Source: Alcanivorax sp. S71-1-4 (lineage in GTDB: Bacteria > Pseudomonadota > Gammaproteobacteria > Pseudomonadales > Alcanivoracaceae). Taken from it: a DNA stretch of 49,765 nt. Every line of letters starts with the position of its first letter. The first letter of the stretch is position 1. The stretch is from the NCBI RefSeq assembly GCF_009846755.1, contig NZ_AQOR01000029.1, positions 1 through 49,765 of the forward strand, read 5' to 3'. Position numbers and translations under genes: made by a program. The notes below the pieces were generated by a model. It ran no database searches. It was not told the DNA's origin and saw only the letters and a program-made list of their open reading frames with translations. Shown here one piece after another: positions 1 through 8,172 of the stretch.

Positions 1-17
1 GGCTCTACCCACCCTAC
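1..17. repeat. Right end of a palindromic dispersed repeat, cut by the window edge
   Basis: The first 17 bases, GGCTCTACCCACCCTAC, are identical to the right terminus of the repeats ending at 23479, 44784 and 46962, apart from one base at the 23479 copy. The rest of the element lies outside the window. As with the complete copies, it sits just beyond the 3' end of a gene. Confidence 0.75.
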
Positions 18-45
18 GGCCCAATTTTTTTTGGCGGCAACCGGC

Positions 46-603
46 TCAGTCGTCGATGTCTTTATCATCTGGCTGATCGTCGTGGGCCATCACGGCGGAA
101 TCGTCATCGCAGCGCAACCGGTGCATGAAGGTACCGGTCACGTCCACCGGCCCCAGGTGTTGCAAGGTACGGCGGCCGATCAGCAGCGGATAGATCATGT
201 CGCTCCGGTCTTCCAGGCTGAACTGCTCTTCGTAGACCGTGTCACCGATACAGATCTTCATCAGCACCACCGGACGTCGCTCTGACCCGCCCGCCCCACG
301 CACACGAATGTCACGAAATACCGGCTGGCTGAATTCGCGCGACACTACATCGCCTGTGGCCTCGTTCTCCACCTCGACGGTAAAACGCACCCAGTCCTCG
401 CCGTCATCGTCGAAGCGTTCTATATCTTCTGCGTGCATGGAGGAGGTCAATGCACCGGTGTCCAGCTTGGCCTTGACCTGGACACCCCAGGGTTCGATGG
501 AGGCGTTCTCGATCCAGCCATACAACGGCTTCTGGGCCGCCAGCGCCGGGGTGGCCATGATCGCCAGCATGGCCAGGGTGATGCCGCACACTCTGTTTCG
601 CAT
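46..603 (-). CDS. Retropepsin-like periplasmic protein (RimK-associated 'ATP-dependent zinc protease' family)
   Basis: This 185-residue protein has an N-terminal signal peptide ending near ALAA (residues 20-23). The mature part carries an LDTGA-type aspartic-protease motif (KLDTGALTSS, about residues 46-55) in a single retropepsin-like domain. The family was named ATP-dependent zinc protease, often encoded near rimK, but the fold is that of an aspartic protease and activity is poorly established. The C-terminus is Asp-rich. ATG at 603 is preceded by AAGGAG about 10 nt upstream. The gene is monocistronic here, divergent from the gene at 856. The function in the envelope is unknown; the family call is fairly firm, proteolysis is inferred. 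Confidence 0.75.
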   Translation of the reverse strand: MRNRVCGITLAMLAIMATPALAAQKPLYGWIENASIEPWGVQVKAKLDTGALTSSMHAEDIERFDDDGEDWVRFTVEVENEATGDVVSREFSQPVFRDIRVRGAGGSERRPVVLMKICIGDTVYEEQFSLEDRSDMIYPLLIGRRTLQHLGPVDVTGTFMHRLRCDDDSAVMAHDDQPDDKDIDD

Positions 604-855
604 GATTCCGGAACTCCTTTCAGTGGATCACTCGCAGATGGACCGCCAGAGGCTATCCAGCGTTCACTTGCCGGGAAAAGATTATTGCTTTTTTTGCATC
701 GTGTTTCGGTTTTACCTTCTGTTACTTGCGCGCACCCTCTTCCCGCGCAGCATAAGGACAACGGCTGCCAAGGAGGTCGCCGGGCAGCGGGCAGGAAGCC
801 CGGGCCACTCATGACCAGGGAGCGACAGGGAACGTCCGATTCAGGAGGATTGACC

Positions 856-1236
856 ATGAAAACACTGCTTACCAGTTCCGCTCTTGCCCTGCTGCTGGCC
901 AGCCCGGCCGGGTTTGCCCAGCAGACCGCCAGTGAACAGATGGAACAGCGTACCGAAGCCATGCGCGAGCAGGCCGAACAGCATCGTGAAAGCGCAGAAC
1001 AGGAGCGGGAAGACCGCATGGAGGCTGCACGCAAGGAACGCGAGGCAATGCGCGAAGAAGCCGAGAAGCGGCGCGAAGCGACCCGCGAGAAGGCCGAGGA
1101 ACAGCACGAGGCGGCACAGGAACGGGCAGAACAGCATCGTGAAGCCGCCGAGGAACGGCGCGAGGCCACCCGTGAGCGCATCGAGGAACAACGTGACGCA
1201 AACCGCGAGCGTCTGGAGCAAATGCGCGAACCATAA
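856..1236 (+). CDS. Exported Glu/Arg-rich, single-alpha-helix-like protein
   Basis: This 126-residue protein has a cleavable signal peptide (residues 1 to about 20, ending GFAQQ). From residue 25 to the end it is almost only E, R, A, Q, K, M and H. Degenerate blocks such as EQHREAAEERREA recur throughout. The pattern of alternating acidic and basic residues predicts a long charged helix (single alpha-helix or coiled coil) without enzymatic motifs. ATG 856 is chosen because an AGGAGG site lies at 844-848 and the signal peptide begins there, although the frame stays open upstream. A perfect 10-bp hairpin follows. No function can be assigned; a periplasmic spacer or chaperone-like role is only a guess. 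Confidence 0.75.
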   Translation: MKTLLTSSALALLLASPAGFAQQTASEQMEQRTEAMREQAEQHRESAEQEREDRMEAARKEREAMREEAEKRREATREKAEEQHEAAQERAEQHREAAEERREATRERIEEQRDANRERLEQMREP

Positions 1237-1247
1237 ACCCCGTCATC

Positions 1248-1272
1248 GGCAGGCCCCCAGGCGGGGCCTGCC
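1248..1272. terminator. Hairpin between convergent genes
   Basis: The arms GGCAGGCCCC and GGGGCCTGCC form a perfect 10-bp stem with a 5-nt loop. It lies between the convergent ends of the helical protein gene and cydX. No T-run follows on either strand, so it may be a weak or Rho-assisted bidirectional terminator. Confidence 0.55.
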
Positions 1273-1279
1273 GAATCAC

Positions 1280-1405
1280 TCATTCCGGGGAGTCGTCTTC
1301 GTTTCTCAGGCGCGTGTCGGTTTCATTCAGTTCGAACCACATCGCGTTGAGAATACCGAATGTGCAGGCCAGGCCAACACCGAGAATCCAGCTGAAATAC
1401 CACAT
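1280..1405 (-). CDS. cydX: Cytochrome bd oxidase small subunit CydX
   Basis: This 41-residue single-membrane-span protein begins MWYFSWILGVGLAC, the typical CydX start, with a conserved Trp-Tyr and one hydrophobic helix (residues 3-23) followed by a charged tail. CydX binds CydA and stabilises the haem b595/d site of the bd quinol oxidase. The ATG follows a GGAGGA Shine-Dalgarno site. It lies 12 nt after cydB, giving the standard order cydA-cydB-cydX. Identification rests on sequence and on position. Confidence 0.93.
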   Translation of the reverse strand: MWYFSWILGVGLACTFGILNAMWFELNETDTRLRNEDDSPE

Positions 1406-1417
1406 GGTGCTTCCTCC

Positions 1418-2548
1418 TCAGTACATGTCCTTGCTGACATCGTGTTCGCTGACCTTGCCCCACAGCACCTTGTACACCCAGGCGGTGTACAGCAGCACGA
1501 TGGGCAACAGCAGCGCCGTGGAAAACAGCATCACGCCCAGCGTGTAGTGACTGGAAGAACTGTCCCAGACGGTCAGGCTATGGCCGGGCTGCGTGCTGCT
1601 CGGCAGGATCACCGGGAACATCGCTGCGCCGACGGTGGTAATGATTGCCGCCACGGACAGTTTTGATCCGATAAAGCTCAATGCGCCGCGTTGCGTCTGC
1701 AGGCCAAGCAACGCCAGCAAAGCGCCGGCAAAACCCGCCAGCGGAACCAGCCACAACAGCGGATAGTCGCGGAAATTCGCCAGCCACCTGCCCGCTTCCA
1801 GCACCACTTCCTTGCGCAGGGGATTGCTCGGCCCCTCCGGGTTCATGTCGGTCATGATGCGGTAACCGTCCATCTGGCTGACCCAGATACCGCCGATGGC
1901 AAACAGCACGATCACCACCAGGGCCGCGAGCTTGCCGTAGGCCCGCGCCCGGGCAGCCGGCTCACCGTCGGCCTTGATCTGCAACCAGGTGGCACCGTGC
2001 AGCACCAGCATCGACAACGACACCACACCGCACAACAGTGCAAACGGGTTCAGCAGGCCAAAGAACGAGCCGGTATAGAAGGGCCGCAGGCTGCTGTCGA
2101 AATGAAACGGCACCCCCTGCAACACATTGCCCACCGCCACACCGAAAATCAGTGCCGGCACCACGCCGGAAAAACACAGCGCCGCATCCCAGCGCGCACG
2201 CCAGGCCGGCTCCTCGCGCTTGGACCGGAACTTGAACGCCACCGGGCGGATGATCAGGGCCGAAAGAATCAGGAACATCGCCAGGTAAAATCCGGAGAAG
2301 CTCACCGCATACAAGGCTGGCCAGGCAGCAAAAATGGCGCCGCCCCCCAGGATGAACCAGACCTGATTGCCTTCCCAGACGGGGCCCACGGTATTGATCA
2401 CCTGCCGACGCTGGCCATCGGTGCGCGCCACTGCCGGCAACAATGCCGCCACGCCCATATCGAAGCCATCGGTAATGGCAAAGGCCACCAGCAGCACACC
2501 CAGCAGTGCCCACCAGATCAGACGCAGGACTTCGTAGTCGAATAACAT
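1418..2548 (-). CDS. cydB: Cytochrome bd ubiquinol oxidase subunit II
   Basis: This 376-residue polytopic membrane protein is close to the usual CydB length of about 379. The N-terminus MLFDYEVLRLIWW and the following ITDGFDMG are typical of CydB. CydB pairs with CydA in the inner membrane to oxidise quinol and reduce oxygen to water at low oxygen tension. ATG 2548 is preferred over the upstream in-frame start at 2581 because GGAGGAGAC lies just before it and the family begins at this Met. It is 13 nt downstream of cydA. Confidence 0.95.
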   Translation of the reverse strand: MLFDYEVLRLIWWALLGVLLVAFAITDGFDMGVAALLPAVARTDGQRRQVINTVGPVWEGNQVWFILGGGAIFAAWPALYAVSFSGFYLAMFLILSALIIRPVAFKFRSKREEPAWRARWDAALCFSGVVPALIFGVAVGNVLQGVPFHFDSSLRPFYTGSFFGLLNPFALLCGVVSLSMLVLHGATWLQIKADGEPAARARAYGKLAALVVIVLFAIGGIWVSQMDGYRIMTDMNPEGPSNPLRKEVVLEAGRWLANFRDYPLLWLVPLAGFAGALLALLGLQTQRGALSFIGSKLSVAAIITTVGAAMFPVILPSSTQPGHSLTVWDSSSSHYTLGVMLFSTALLLPIVLLYTAWVYKVLWGKVSEHDVSKDMY

Positions 2549-2561
2549 GCTGTCTCCTCCC

Positions 2562-4139
2562 TTACGCCTGGATATTGTCAAAAGCCGGTGACGGTCTGTC
2601 TGCCGTGGCCGGTTTTTCCGCGGAATCCTCTTCAGGCCCCTGGCGGATGTATTTGACCATCAACCGTATCTCGATCACCGCCAGCACCGTGTACAGCACC
2701 ATGAAACCGGCCAGCGAGATCAGGATATTGCTCAGCCCGATGGAGCTGACGCCAAGGAACGTCGGCAACACCCCTTCGATGACCCATGGCTGCCGGCCAT
2801 ATTCCGCCACCAGCCAGCCCAGCTCTGCGGCGATCCAGGGCAACGGCAATGACAGCAACGCCACGCGCAGGAACCAGCGCGGCATCTGCCGACGCAACGA
2901 GCACAGGTAGAACGCAGTGCCGAACAACAGGATAAAGTAGAAGCCGAACGCGACCATGAAGCGGAACGACCAGAACAGCGCGAACACATTCGGCAGTGAA
3001 TCCTGGACGGCGCTGATGATCTGTTCATCTGTCGCGTCACGCGGGTCCTCCACGTAGCGTTTCAGCATCAATGCATAGCCCAGGTATTGCTGGTTCTGCA
3101 GGAACGCCTCACGTGCCTGGGGATTGTCGCTGTCTTCTTTCAGGGTCTCGAGGGCGTCATACGCCACCAACCCATCACGAATGTGCATCTCCGAGAGCGC
3201 CACCAGTTCGAGAATGCCGGGGATTTCCTTGGTGAAACTGCGCGTGGCGATCAGGCCCATCATCCAGGGAACGCGCAATTCATAATGCGTCTCCTGGGCA
3301 TCGCGGTCCGGGATGCCGAAGATAGTGAACGGCGCCGGCGCCTCCTCCGTGTGCCACATGCCCTCGATCATCGCCAGCTTCATTTTCTGGTTGTCGGTCA
3401 GGGCATAACCGGATTCATCACCCAGCACCACCACCGACAGCGCTGCCGCCAGACCGAACGACGCTGCCACGGTCAGTGAGCGCTTGGCCAGCGCCACGTG
3501 ACGTTTGCGCAACAGATAAAAGGCACTGATCGACAGCACGAACATGGCGCCAGTGACATAGCCTGCCGCCACCGTGTGAACAAACTTGGCCTGCGCCACC
3601 GGGTTGAAGATCACTTCCGCGAAGTTGGTCACTTCCATCCGCATGGTGTCGGGATTGAACACCGCACCGACCGGGTTCTGCATCCAGCCGTTGGCAATCA
3701 GAATCCAGAGCGCCGACAGGTTGGAACCGAGGGCCACCAACCAGGTCACCGCAAGGTGCTGCACCTTGCCAAGCTTGTCCCAGCCGAAAAAGAACAGGCC
3801 AACCAGCGTTGCTTCCAGGAAGAATGCCATCAGCCCTTCGATCGCCAGCGGCGCACCGAACACGTCGCCAACGTAATGGCTGTAATAGGCCCAATTAGTG
3901 CCGAACTGGAATTCCATCACGATGCCGGTAGCCACGCCCATGGCGAAGTTGATACCGAACAACAGGCCCCAGAACTTGGTCATGTCGCGCCAGATGGTGC
4001 GACCGGTCATCACATAGACACTTTCCATGATCGCAATCATGAAAGAGAGGCCCAGCGTGAGGGGAACGAACAGGAAATGGTACATCGCTGTCAGGGCAAA
4101 CTGCAGCCGCGACAACTCAACCAGAGTGGCGTCGATCAT
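2562..4139 (-). CDS. cydA: Cytochrome bd ubiquinol oxidase subunit I
   Basis: This 525-residue subunit binds haems b558, b595 and d. His21, in the segment ALTAMYHFLF, corresponds to the conserved N-terminal haem ligand. The GRQPW quinol-oxidase motif is present near the end (EYGRQPWVIEG). The length fits the long Q-loop class, as in E. coli, which agrees with the presence of CydX. The start is ATG at 4139 with GGGAGA 7 nt upstream; an in-frame GTG 15 nt earlier overlaps that Shine-Dalgarno site and is less likely. It is first in cydABX and divergent from cydDC. Confidence 0.96.
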   Translation of the reverse strand: MIDATLVELSRLQFALTAMYHFLFVPLTLGLSFMIAIMESVYVMTGRTIWRDMTKFWGLLFGINFAMGVATGIVMEFQFGTNWAYYSHYVGDVFGAPLAIEGLMAFFLEATLVGLFFFGWDKLGKVQHLAVTWLVALGSNLSALWILIANGWMQNPVGAVFNPDTMRMEVTNFAEVIFNPVAQAKFVHTVAAGYVTGAMFVLSISAFYLLRKRHVALAKRSLTVAASFGLAAALSVVVLGDESGYALTDNQKMKLAMIEGMWHTEEAPAPFTIFGIPDRDAQETHYELRVPWMMGLIATRSFTKEIPGILELVALSEMHIRDGLVAYDALETLKEDSDNPQAREAFLQNQQYLGYALMLKRYVEDPRDATDEQIISAVQDSLPNVFALFWSFRFMVAFGFYFILLFGTAFYLCSLRRQMPRWFLRVALLSLPLPWIAAELGWLVAEYGRQPWVIEGVLPTFLGVSSIGLSNILISLAGFMVLYTVLAVIEIRLMVKYIRQGPEEDSAEKPATADRPSPAFDNIQA

Positions 4140-4537
4140 CAGCGTTTCTCCCACTGATCATGCACTGGCGTATTGCCCTGCAGGCTGTCGGCACAGCCTT
4201 TGCTGCCGCGAGTTCGTTCACGCGCGGCCGGACTGGTCCCCAGGTGGCCGGCCCGTTGCCTTCACGGTTTTGTGAAATGTGAAAGTTGCCTGCATCGGCA
4301 ATATCCCTCGCCGACATCAGAGCAGCCCTGCATCACAAGCCTTTCAAAACCATGCACTGAAAAAATCCTGACGAATTTTTTCAACACCCTGCCTGGCGTC
4401 ACGGTAGACCACAGATGAAAGCCTCGGCAATCAGGTCTACCATTGATCCCCGTCATCGACGGGACATTCCGGACGAAGCATAACACCGCCCCATACGGCT
4501 TTCACTTCAACTTTCAGGCGAGTTTACAGAAATCATC
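4140..4537. promoter_or_regulatory. 398-bp divergent control region between cydA and cydD
   Basis: This gap must hold the promoters of cydABX (minus) and cydDC (plus). Three short inverted repeats are visible. TTCACGGTTTTGTGAA at 4261-4276 and TTGCCTGCATCGGCAA at 4286-4301 share a 5-6-5 layout and have centres 25 bp apart. CCCGTC-ATC-GACGGG lies at 4449-4463. None matches a canonical FNR/ANR box (TTGAT-N4-ATCAA), so the regulator is not identified. No gene is seen in the gap. Confidence 0.45.
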
Positions 4538-6247
4538 ATGCCTCCTGATTCAGATCAGTTTCACGCCGCACACCCTCCGGAAGGCAGCGCCCCTCTGCAC
4601 TGGCTGGCCGCTCAGTCGCGGCATGCCCGTCTGCTGCTTCGCACGGTGTACGTCACCGCACTGCTGGATACAGCGCTTGCTGTCGCCCAGGCAGCCCTGC
4701 TTGCCTGGCTGGCCGCACAACTGATCAATGGCAGCACGTCACTGTGGCAGCCGGCATGGCTGTTGCTGCTGGTGCTCACTGTGCGCACACTCAACAGCGC
4801 CTTGCGTGCCCGCCAGGGCGCCGGCGCGGCGGCCGACATCAGCCGTGCGGTACGTGACGAGGTGGTTGCCGCCCTGCTGCGCGGCCAGGGCGCGGCCCTG
4901 ACGCCCGGCGAGGCCAGCACCGCGCTGCTGGAACAAAGCGATGCCGTCGGCCGTTATCACGCCGGCTTCGCCACACAGCGGCGCATCGCCGCCATGGCCA
5001 CGCTGCTGTTTCTGGTCGCGGCGTTCAGCACCGACTGGATCGTCGGCCTGATACTGCTGCTGACTGCCCCGCTGATTCCGCTGTTCATGATCCTGGTCGG
5101 CACTGGCGCACAGCGCGCCGCCGACCGGCAGCTGGACAGCCTCCGCTTTCTCGGTGGCTATTTTCTCGACCGCTTGCGCGGCGTACTGACACTGCGCGCC
5201 TTCGCCCGTGAACAGGCGGAACAACACGCCGTGCAGGTGTCCACCGATGACTTTCGCCGCCGCACCATGAAGGTGCTGCGCATCGCCTTCCTGACCTCGG
5301 CGGTACTGGAATTATTTGCCGCGCTGGCGGTGGCTCTGGTGGCCCTGTACGTCGGGCTGCATCTGTTGAACCTGATCGCCATCGGCCCCGGCCCCGCGCT
5401 GCACTTCGGCACCGGGCTGTTTCTGCTGTTGCTGGCGCCGGAGTTCTATCAGCCACTGCGGCAACTGGCCGCCGGTTATCATGAACGCGCTGCGGCCCGC
5501 GCCGCCGCCGACGTGCTCGCCCCACTGCTGGCCACCCCGGTCATGCCGCCGGACACCAGCACCGCCCCGATCATCCGCCAGGCACCGTCAGTCACGCTGG
5601 CCAATGTGCATTTCCGATATCCCGAGAATGACCAGCCACTGCTGGACAATGCCTCACTGCATCTGCCGGCCGGCGCCTGTCTGGTCATTCGTGGTGACAG
5701 CGGCACCGGCAAAAGCACACTGCTGAAACTGATCGCCGGGCTGCTGACGCCCGACAGCGGACAGGTGCTGCATGACGACCGCGTTGTCGCGCCGTTGTCA
5801 CACAGCACCGGTGCCCTGGCCTGGGCTGGCCAACATCCCTGGTTTGTACACGGCACGCTGGCCGACAACCTGAGACTGGTCGCCCCGGCCGCCGATGACG
5901 ACACTCTACATGCCGTGCTCGCGCAATGTGGACTGGACAATTTGTCCAGTGGGCTGGCGACGCCACTGGATGAAAATGGCGGCGGGCTGTCCGGCGGCCA
6001 GGGACGGCGGCTCGGGCTCGCACGAGCGCTGCTCAGTGATGCGCCCCTGCTGTTACTGGATGAGCCCACCGCCGAACTGGACCCGGCCATGGAAGCCCGC
6101 GTACTGGACGCGCTGCGTGCACAGATTGGCCACCGCACCGTGGTCATCGCCACACACTCGGCCACTTGTGCCGCACTGGCCAACCACAGCCTCTGGCTGA
6201 ACCAGGAAGCGGATGGCCAGATCAGCCTGGAGGTGGCGCATGTCTGA
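4538..6247 (+). CDS. cydD: Thiol (cysteine/glutathione) ABC exporter, CydD subunit
   Basis: This 569-residue half-transporter has an N-terminal six-helix ABC exporter domain (about residues 20-320) and a C-terminal ATPase with Walker A GDSGTGKST, signature LSGGQGRRLGLARALL and Walker B LLLLDEPTAELD. CydDC exports cysteine and glutathione to the periplasm and is required for cytochrome bd assembly, which fits its place beside cydABX. It overlaps cydC by 8 nt. ATG 4538 has no strong Shine-Dalgarno site, so the start is moderately sure. Confidence 0.93.
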   Translation: MPPDSDQFHAAHPPEGSAPLHWLAAQSRHARLLLRTVYVTALLDTALAVAQAALLAWLAAQLINGSTSLWQPAWLLLLVLTVRTLNSALRARQGAGAAADISRAVRDEVVAALLRGQGAALTPGEASTALLEQSDAVGRYHAGFATQRRIAAMATLLFLVAAFSTDWIVGLILLLTAPLIPLFMILVGTGAQRAADRQLDSLRFLGGYFLDRLRGVLTLRAFAREQAEQHAVQVSTDDFRRRTMKVLRIAFLTSAVLELFAALAVALVALYVGLHLLNLIAIGPGPALHFGTGLFLLLLAPEFYQPLRQLAAGYHERAAARAAADVLAPLLATPVMPPDTSTAPIIRQAPSVTLANVHFRYPENDQPLLDNASLHLPAGACLVIRGDSGTGKSTLLKLIAGLLTPDSGQVLHDDRVVAPLSHSTGALAWAGQHPWFVHGTLADNLRLVAPAADDDTLHAVLAQCGLDNLSSGLATPLDENGGGLSGGQGRRLGLARALLSDAPLLLLDEPTAELDPAMEARVLDALRAQIGHRTVVIATHSATCAALANHSLWLNQEADGQISLEVAHV

Positions 6248-7925
6248 ACACACTGCCACGGCCGTGACGTGGTTGCGCACGCATTTCCGCAACGACCGGC
6301 ACCGGCTGCGCAATGCCTGGCTGCTGGCCCTGACCACCGCGCTGGCCGGCATGGGCCTGCTCGGGCTGTCCGGCTGGTTTATCAGCGCCGCCGCGCTGGC
6401 CGGGCTGGCCGCCGCCGGGCCGGCGGTTGCCTTCAACCTGCTCGCACCCAGCGCCGGCATTCGTGCACTGGCCATGGGGCGCACGGTGTCGCGGTATTTC
6501 GAACGGCTGGTCAGTCACGACGCCACGTTCCAGGTCATGCAACGCCTGCGCACGCAACTGTTCAGCGCGATCCTGCCCCGCATTCCCGGTCCGCTGTCCT
6601 ACCTCAGCACCGGTCATCTGCTGGAACGGCTGCTCGGCGATGTCGAACGGCTGGAACAGGCCTGGCTCGGGCAGTGGCAGCCAGGGCTGGTGGCCGCCGC
6701 CACCGCGCTGTTCATGATCTCCCTGGGCGGGTTGTTCGCCGGCCCGCCTGTTGCGCTGGCCATGCTCATGCTGTTCGTGCTGATCACCGCATTGCTGATG
6801 ACTCTCTCGCGCCGCGCCACCGCGCCACTGCAGGCACGCATGCACACTCGCGACCAGATGCGCAGCCAGCTGGTGCAGACACTCCAGGGGCTGCCTGATG
6901 TGCTGGCCTATGGCCTGCGCCCCCGGCTGCTGCACGAATGGCAAGCCCGCCTCAGCGCACTGGCCGGCCTGGAGCACCGCCTCGCCTTGCAGCAGGCCAT
7001 CGCGCAGGCGCTGACACAGAGCCTGATGCAGTGGCTCGCGGTGGGCATCCTGCTGGTACTGCTGGTGCCGGTACAACAGGGCCAGGTCAGCGCCCCGCTG
7101 GCACTGGCGCTGATGCTGCTGGCGCTGGCTGCCGCCGAAGTGACCCTGCCCCTGGCGCAGGCCTTCCAGCGCTGGCCGGACACGCGCAGCACCATCACCC
7201 GGCTGCGCTCCCTGACCGACACACCGCTGCCGGACCAGGCTGCCACCGGCACCCGTGTGCCCGAACCCGACGGCACGCTGCAGGTCGACGGCCTGCGCTT
7301 TGCCTGGCCGGATGCCCCGCCGCTGTTCGACGCGCTGGCCTTCACCGTCCGCGCCGGCACGCCCCTCGCCGTCATCGGTGGCAGCGGCAGCGGCAAATCC
7401 ACCTTGCTGCACTGCCTGATGGGCCTGCAGCGGGCCGACGCCGGCACCATCCGCTTCGGTGGCGTGACGCAAAAAGAAGCCGCCCCCGATGCCTGGCGCA
7501 GCGCCTTTGCCCTACTGCTGCAACAGCAGCAGCTGTTCACCGGCAGCCTGCGTGACAACCTGCGCCTGGCCCGCCCGGACGCTGACGACGCGTTGCTCTG
7601 GCACGCTCTGGAACAGGCCAGCCTGGCCGACGTGATACGTCGCCGGGGCGGCCTGGATCTGTGGATCGGCCCGCAAGGCCTGCACCTCTCCGGCGGCCAG
7701 GGCCGGCGCCTGTCGCTGGCGCGCGTGCTGCTGCGCGACAGCCCTGTGGTGCTGCTTGATGAACCGTTCACCGGCCTGGAAGCCCGCACCGCCGACAGCC
7801 TGTTCGACACGCTGCAACAGACCCTGCGCGAGCGCGTGCTGATCATGGCCACCCATGACCCACGTCACGCCGAGCGGTTGCCGCAACAGCTCACCCTCGG
7901 CAATACAGGCCCGCTTGCCTATTGA
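6240..7925 (+). CDS. cydC: Thiol (cysteine/glutathione) ABC exporter, CydC subunit
   Basis: This 561-residue partner of CydD has an N-terminal membrane domain and a C-terminal ATPase with Walker A GGSGSGKST, signature LSGGQGRRLSLARVLL and Walker B VVLLDEPFTGLE. The CydDC heterodimer exports reductant for periplasmic redox balance and for cytochrome assembly. ATG 6240 overlaps the cydD stop (ATGTCTGA), which indicates translational coupling. The in-frame Met at 6213 lies inside cydD and was not used. A 12-bp hairpin follows the stop. Confidence 0.93.
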   Translation: MSEHTATAVTWLRTHFRNDRHRLRNAWLLALTTALAGMGLLGLSGWFISAAALAGLAAAGPAVAFNLLAPSAGIRALAMGRTVSRYFERLVSHDATFQVMQRLRTQLFSAILPRIPGPLSYLSTGHLLERLLGDVERLEQAWLGQWQPGLVAAATALFMISLGGLFAGPPVALAMLMLFVLITALLMTLSRRATAPLQARMHTRDQMRSQLVQTLQGLPDVLAYGLRPRLLHEWQARLSALAGLEHRLALQQAIAQALTQSLMQWLAVGILLVLLVPVQQGQVSAPLALALMLLALAAAEVTLPLAQAFQRWPDTRSTITRLRSLTDTPLPDQAATGTRVPEPDGTLQVDGLRFAWPDAPPLFDALAFTVRAGTPLAVIGGSGSGKSTLLHCLMGLQRADAGTIRFGGVTQKEAAPDAWRSAFALLLQQQQLFTGSLRDNLRLARPDADDALLWHALEQASLADVIRRRGGLDLWIGPQGLHLSGGQGRRLSLARVLLRDSPVVLLDEPFTGLEARTADSLFDTLQQTLRERVLIMATHDPRHAERLPQQLTLGNTGPLAY

Positions 7926-7956
7926 AGCCCCCGCCGTGGCCGACTAAACTTGCCGA

Positions 7957-7982
7957 CCTTGCCCGGTGCCCACCGGGCAAGG
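7957..7982 (+). terminator. Perfect 12-bp hairpin after cydC
   Basis: The arms CCTTGCCCGGTG and CACCGGGCAAGG flank two bases. The structure lies between the cydC stop and the tRNA-Thr gene. There is no T-run, so termination is plausible but not certain. Confidence 0.5.
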
Positions 7983-8017
7983 CGCAAGCGTCGATCCGCA
8001 TCGAACGGTTGTCGTGT

Positions 8018-8093
<76 letters not shown>

Positions 8094-8127
8094 TTTCTTT
8101 ACTTATCCCCTGCGCCACCGCACAACG

Positions 8128-8151
8128 AAAAAAGGGACCGAAGCCCCTTTT
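8128..8151 (-). terminator. Intrinsic terminator of the OmpA/TSP3-lipoprotein operon
   Basis: Read on the minus strand, a stem of A-T, G-C and one G-U pair is capped by a C(TTCG)G tetraloop and runs into six T residues. This is a classical Rho-independent terminator 21 bp beyond the lipoprotein stop. In the other direction the same stem could also stop the tRNA transcript. Confidence 0.8.
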
Positions 8152-8172
8152 CCCGCTGTTGCCTGCACGCCG

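Noticed and set aside
4441-4463. FNR/ANR box before cydD
   Set aside because: TTGAT is present at 4443 but the second half-site ATCAA is missing at the required distance.
6222-7472. 416-codon open frame opposite cydC
   Set aside because: Antisense of a well-supported ABC transporter gene with Walker and signature motifs in the other strand.
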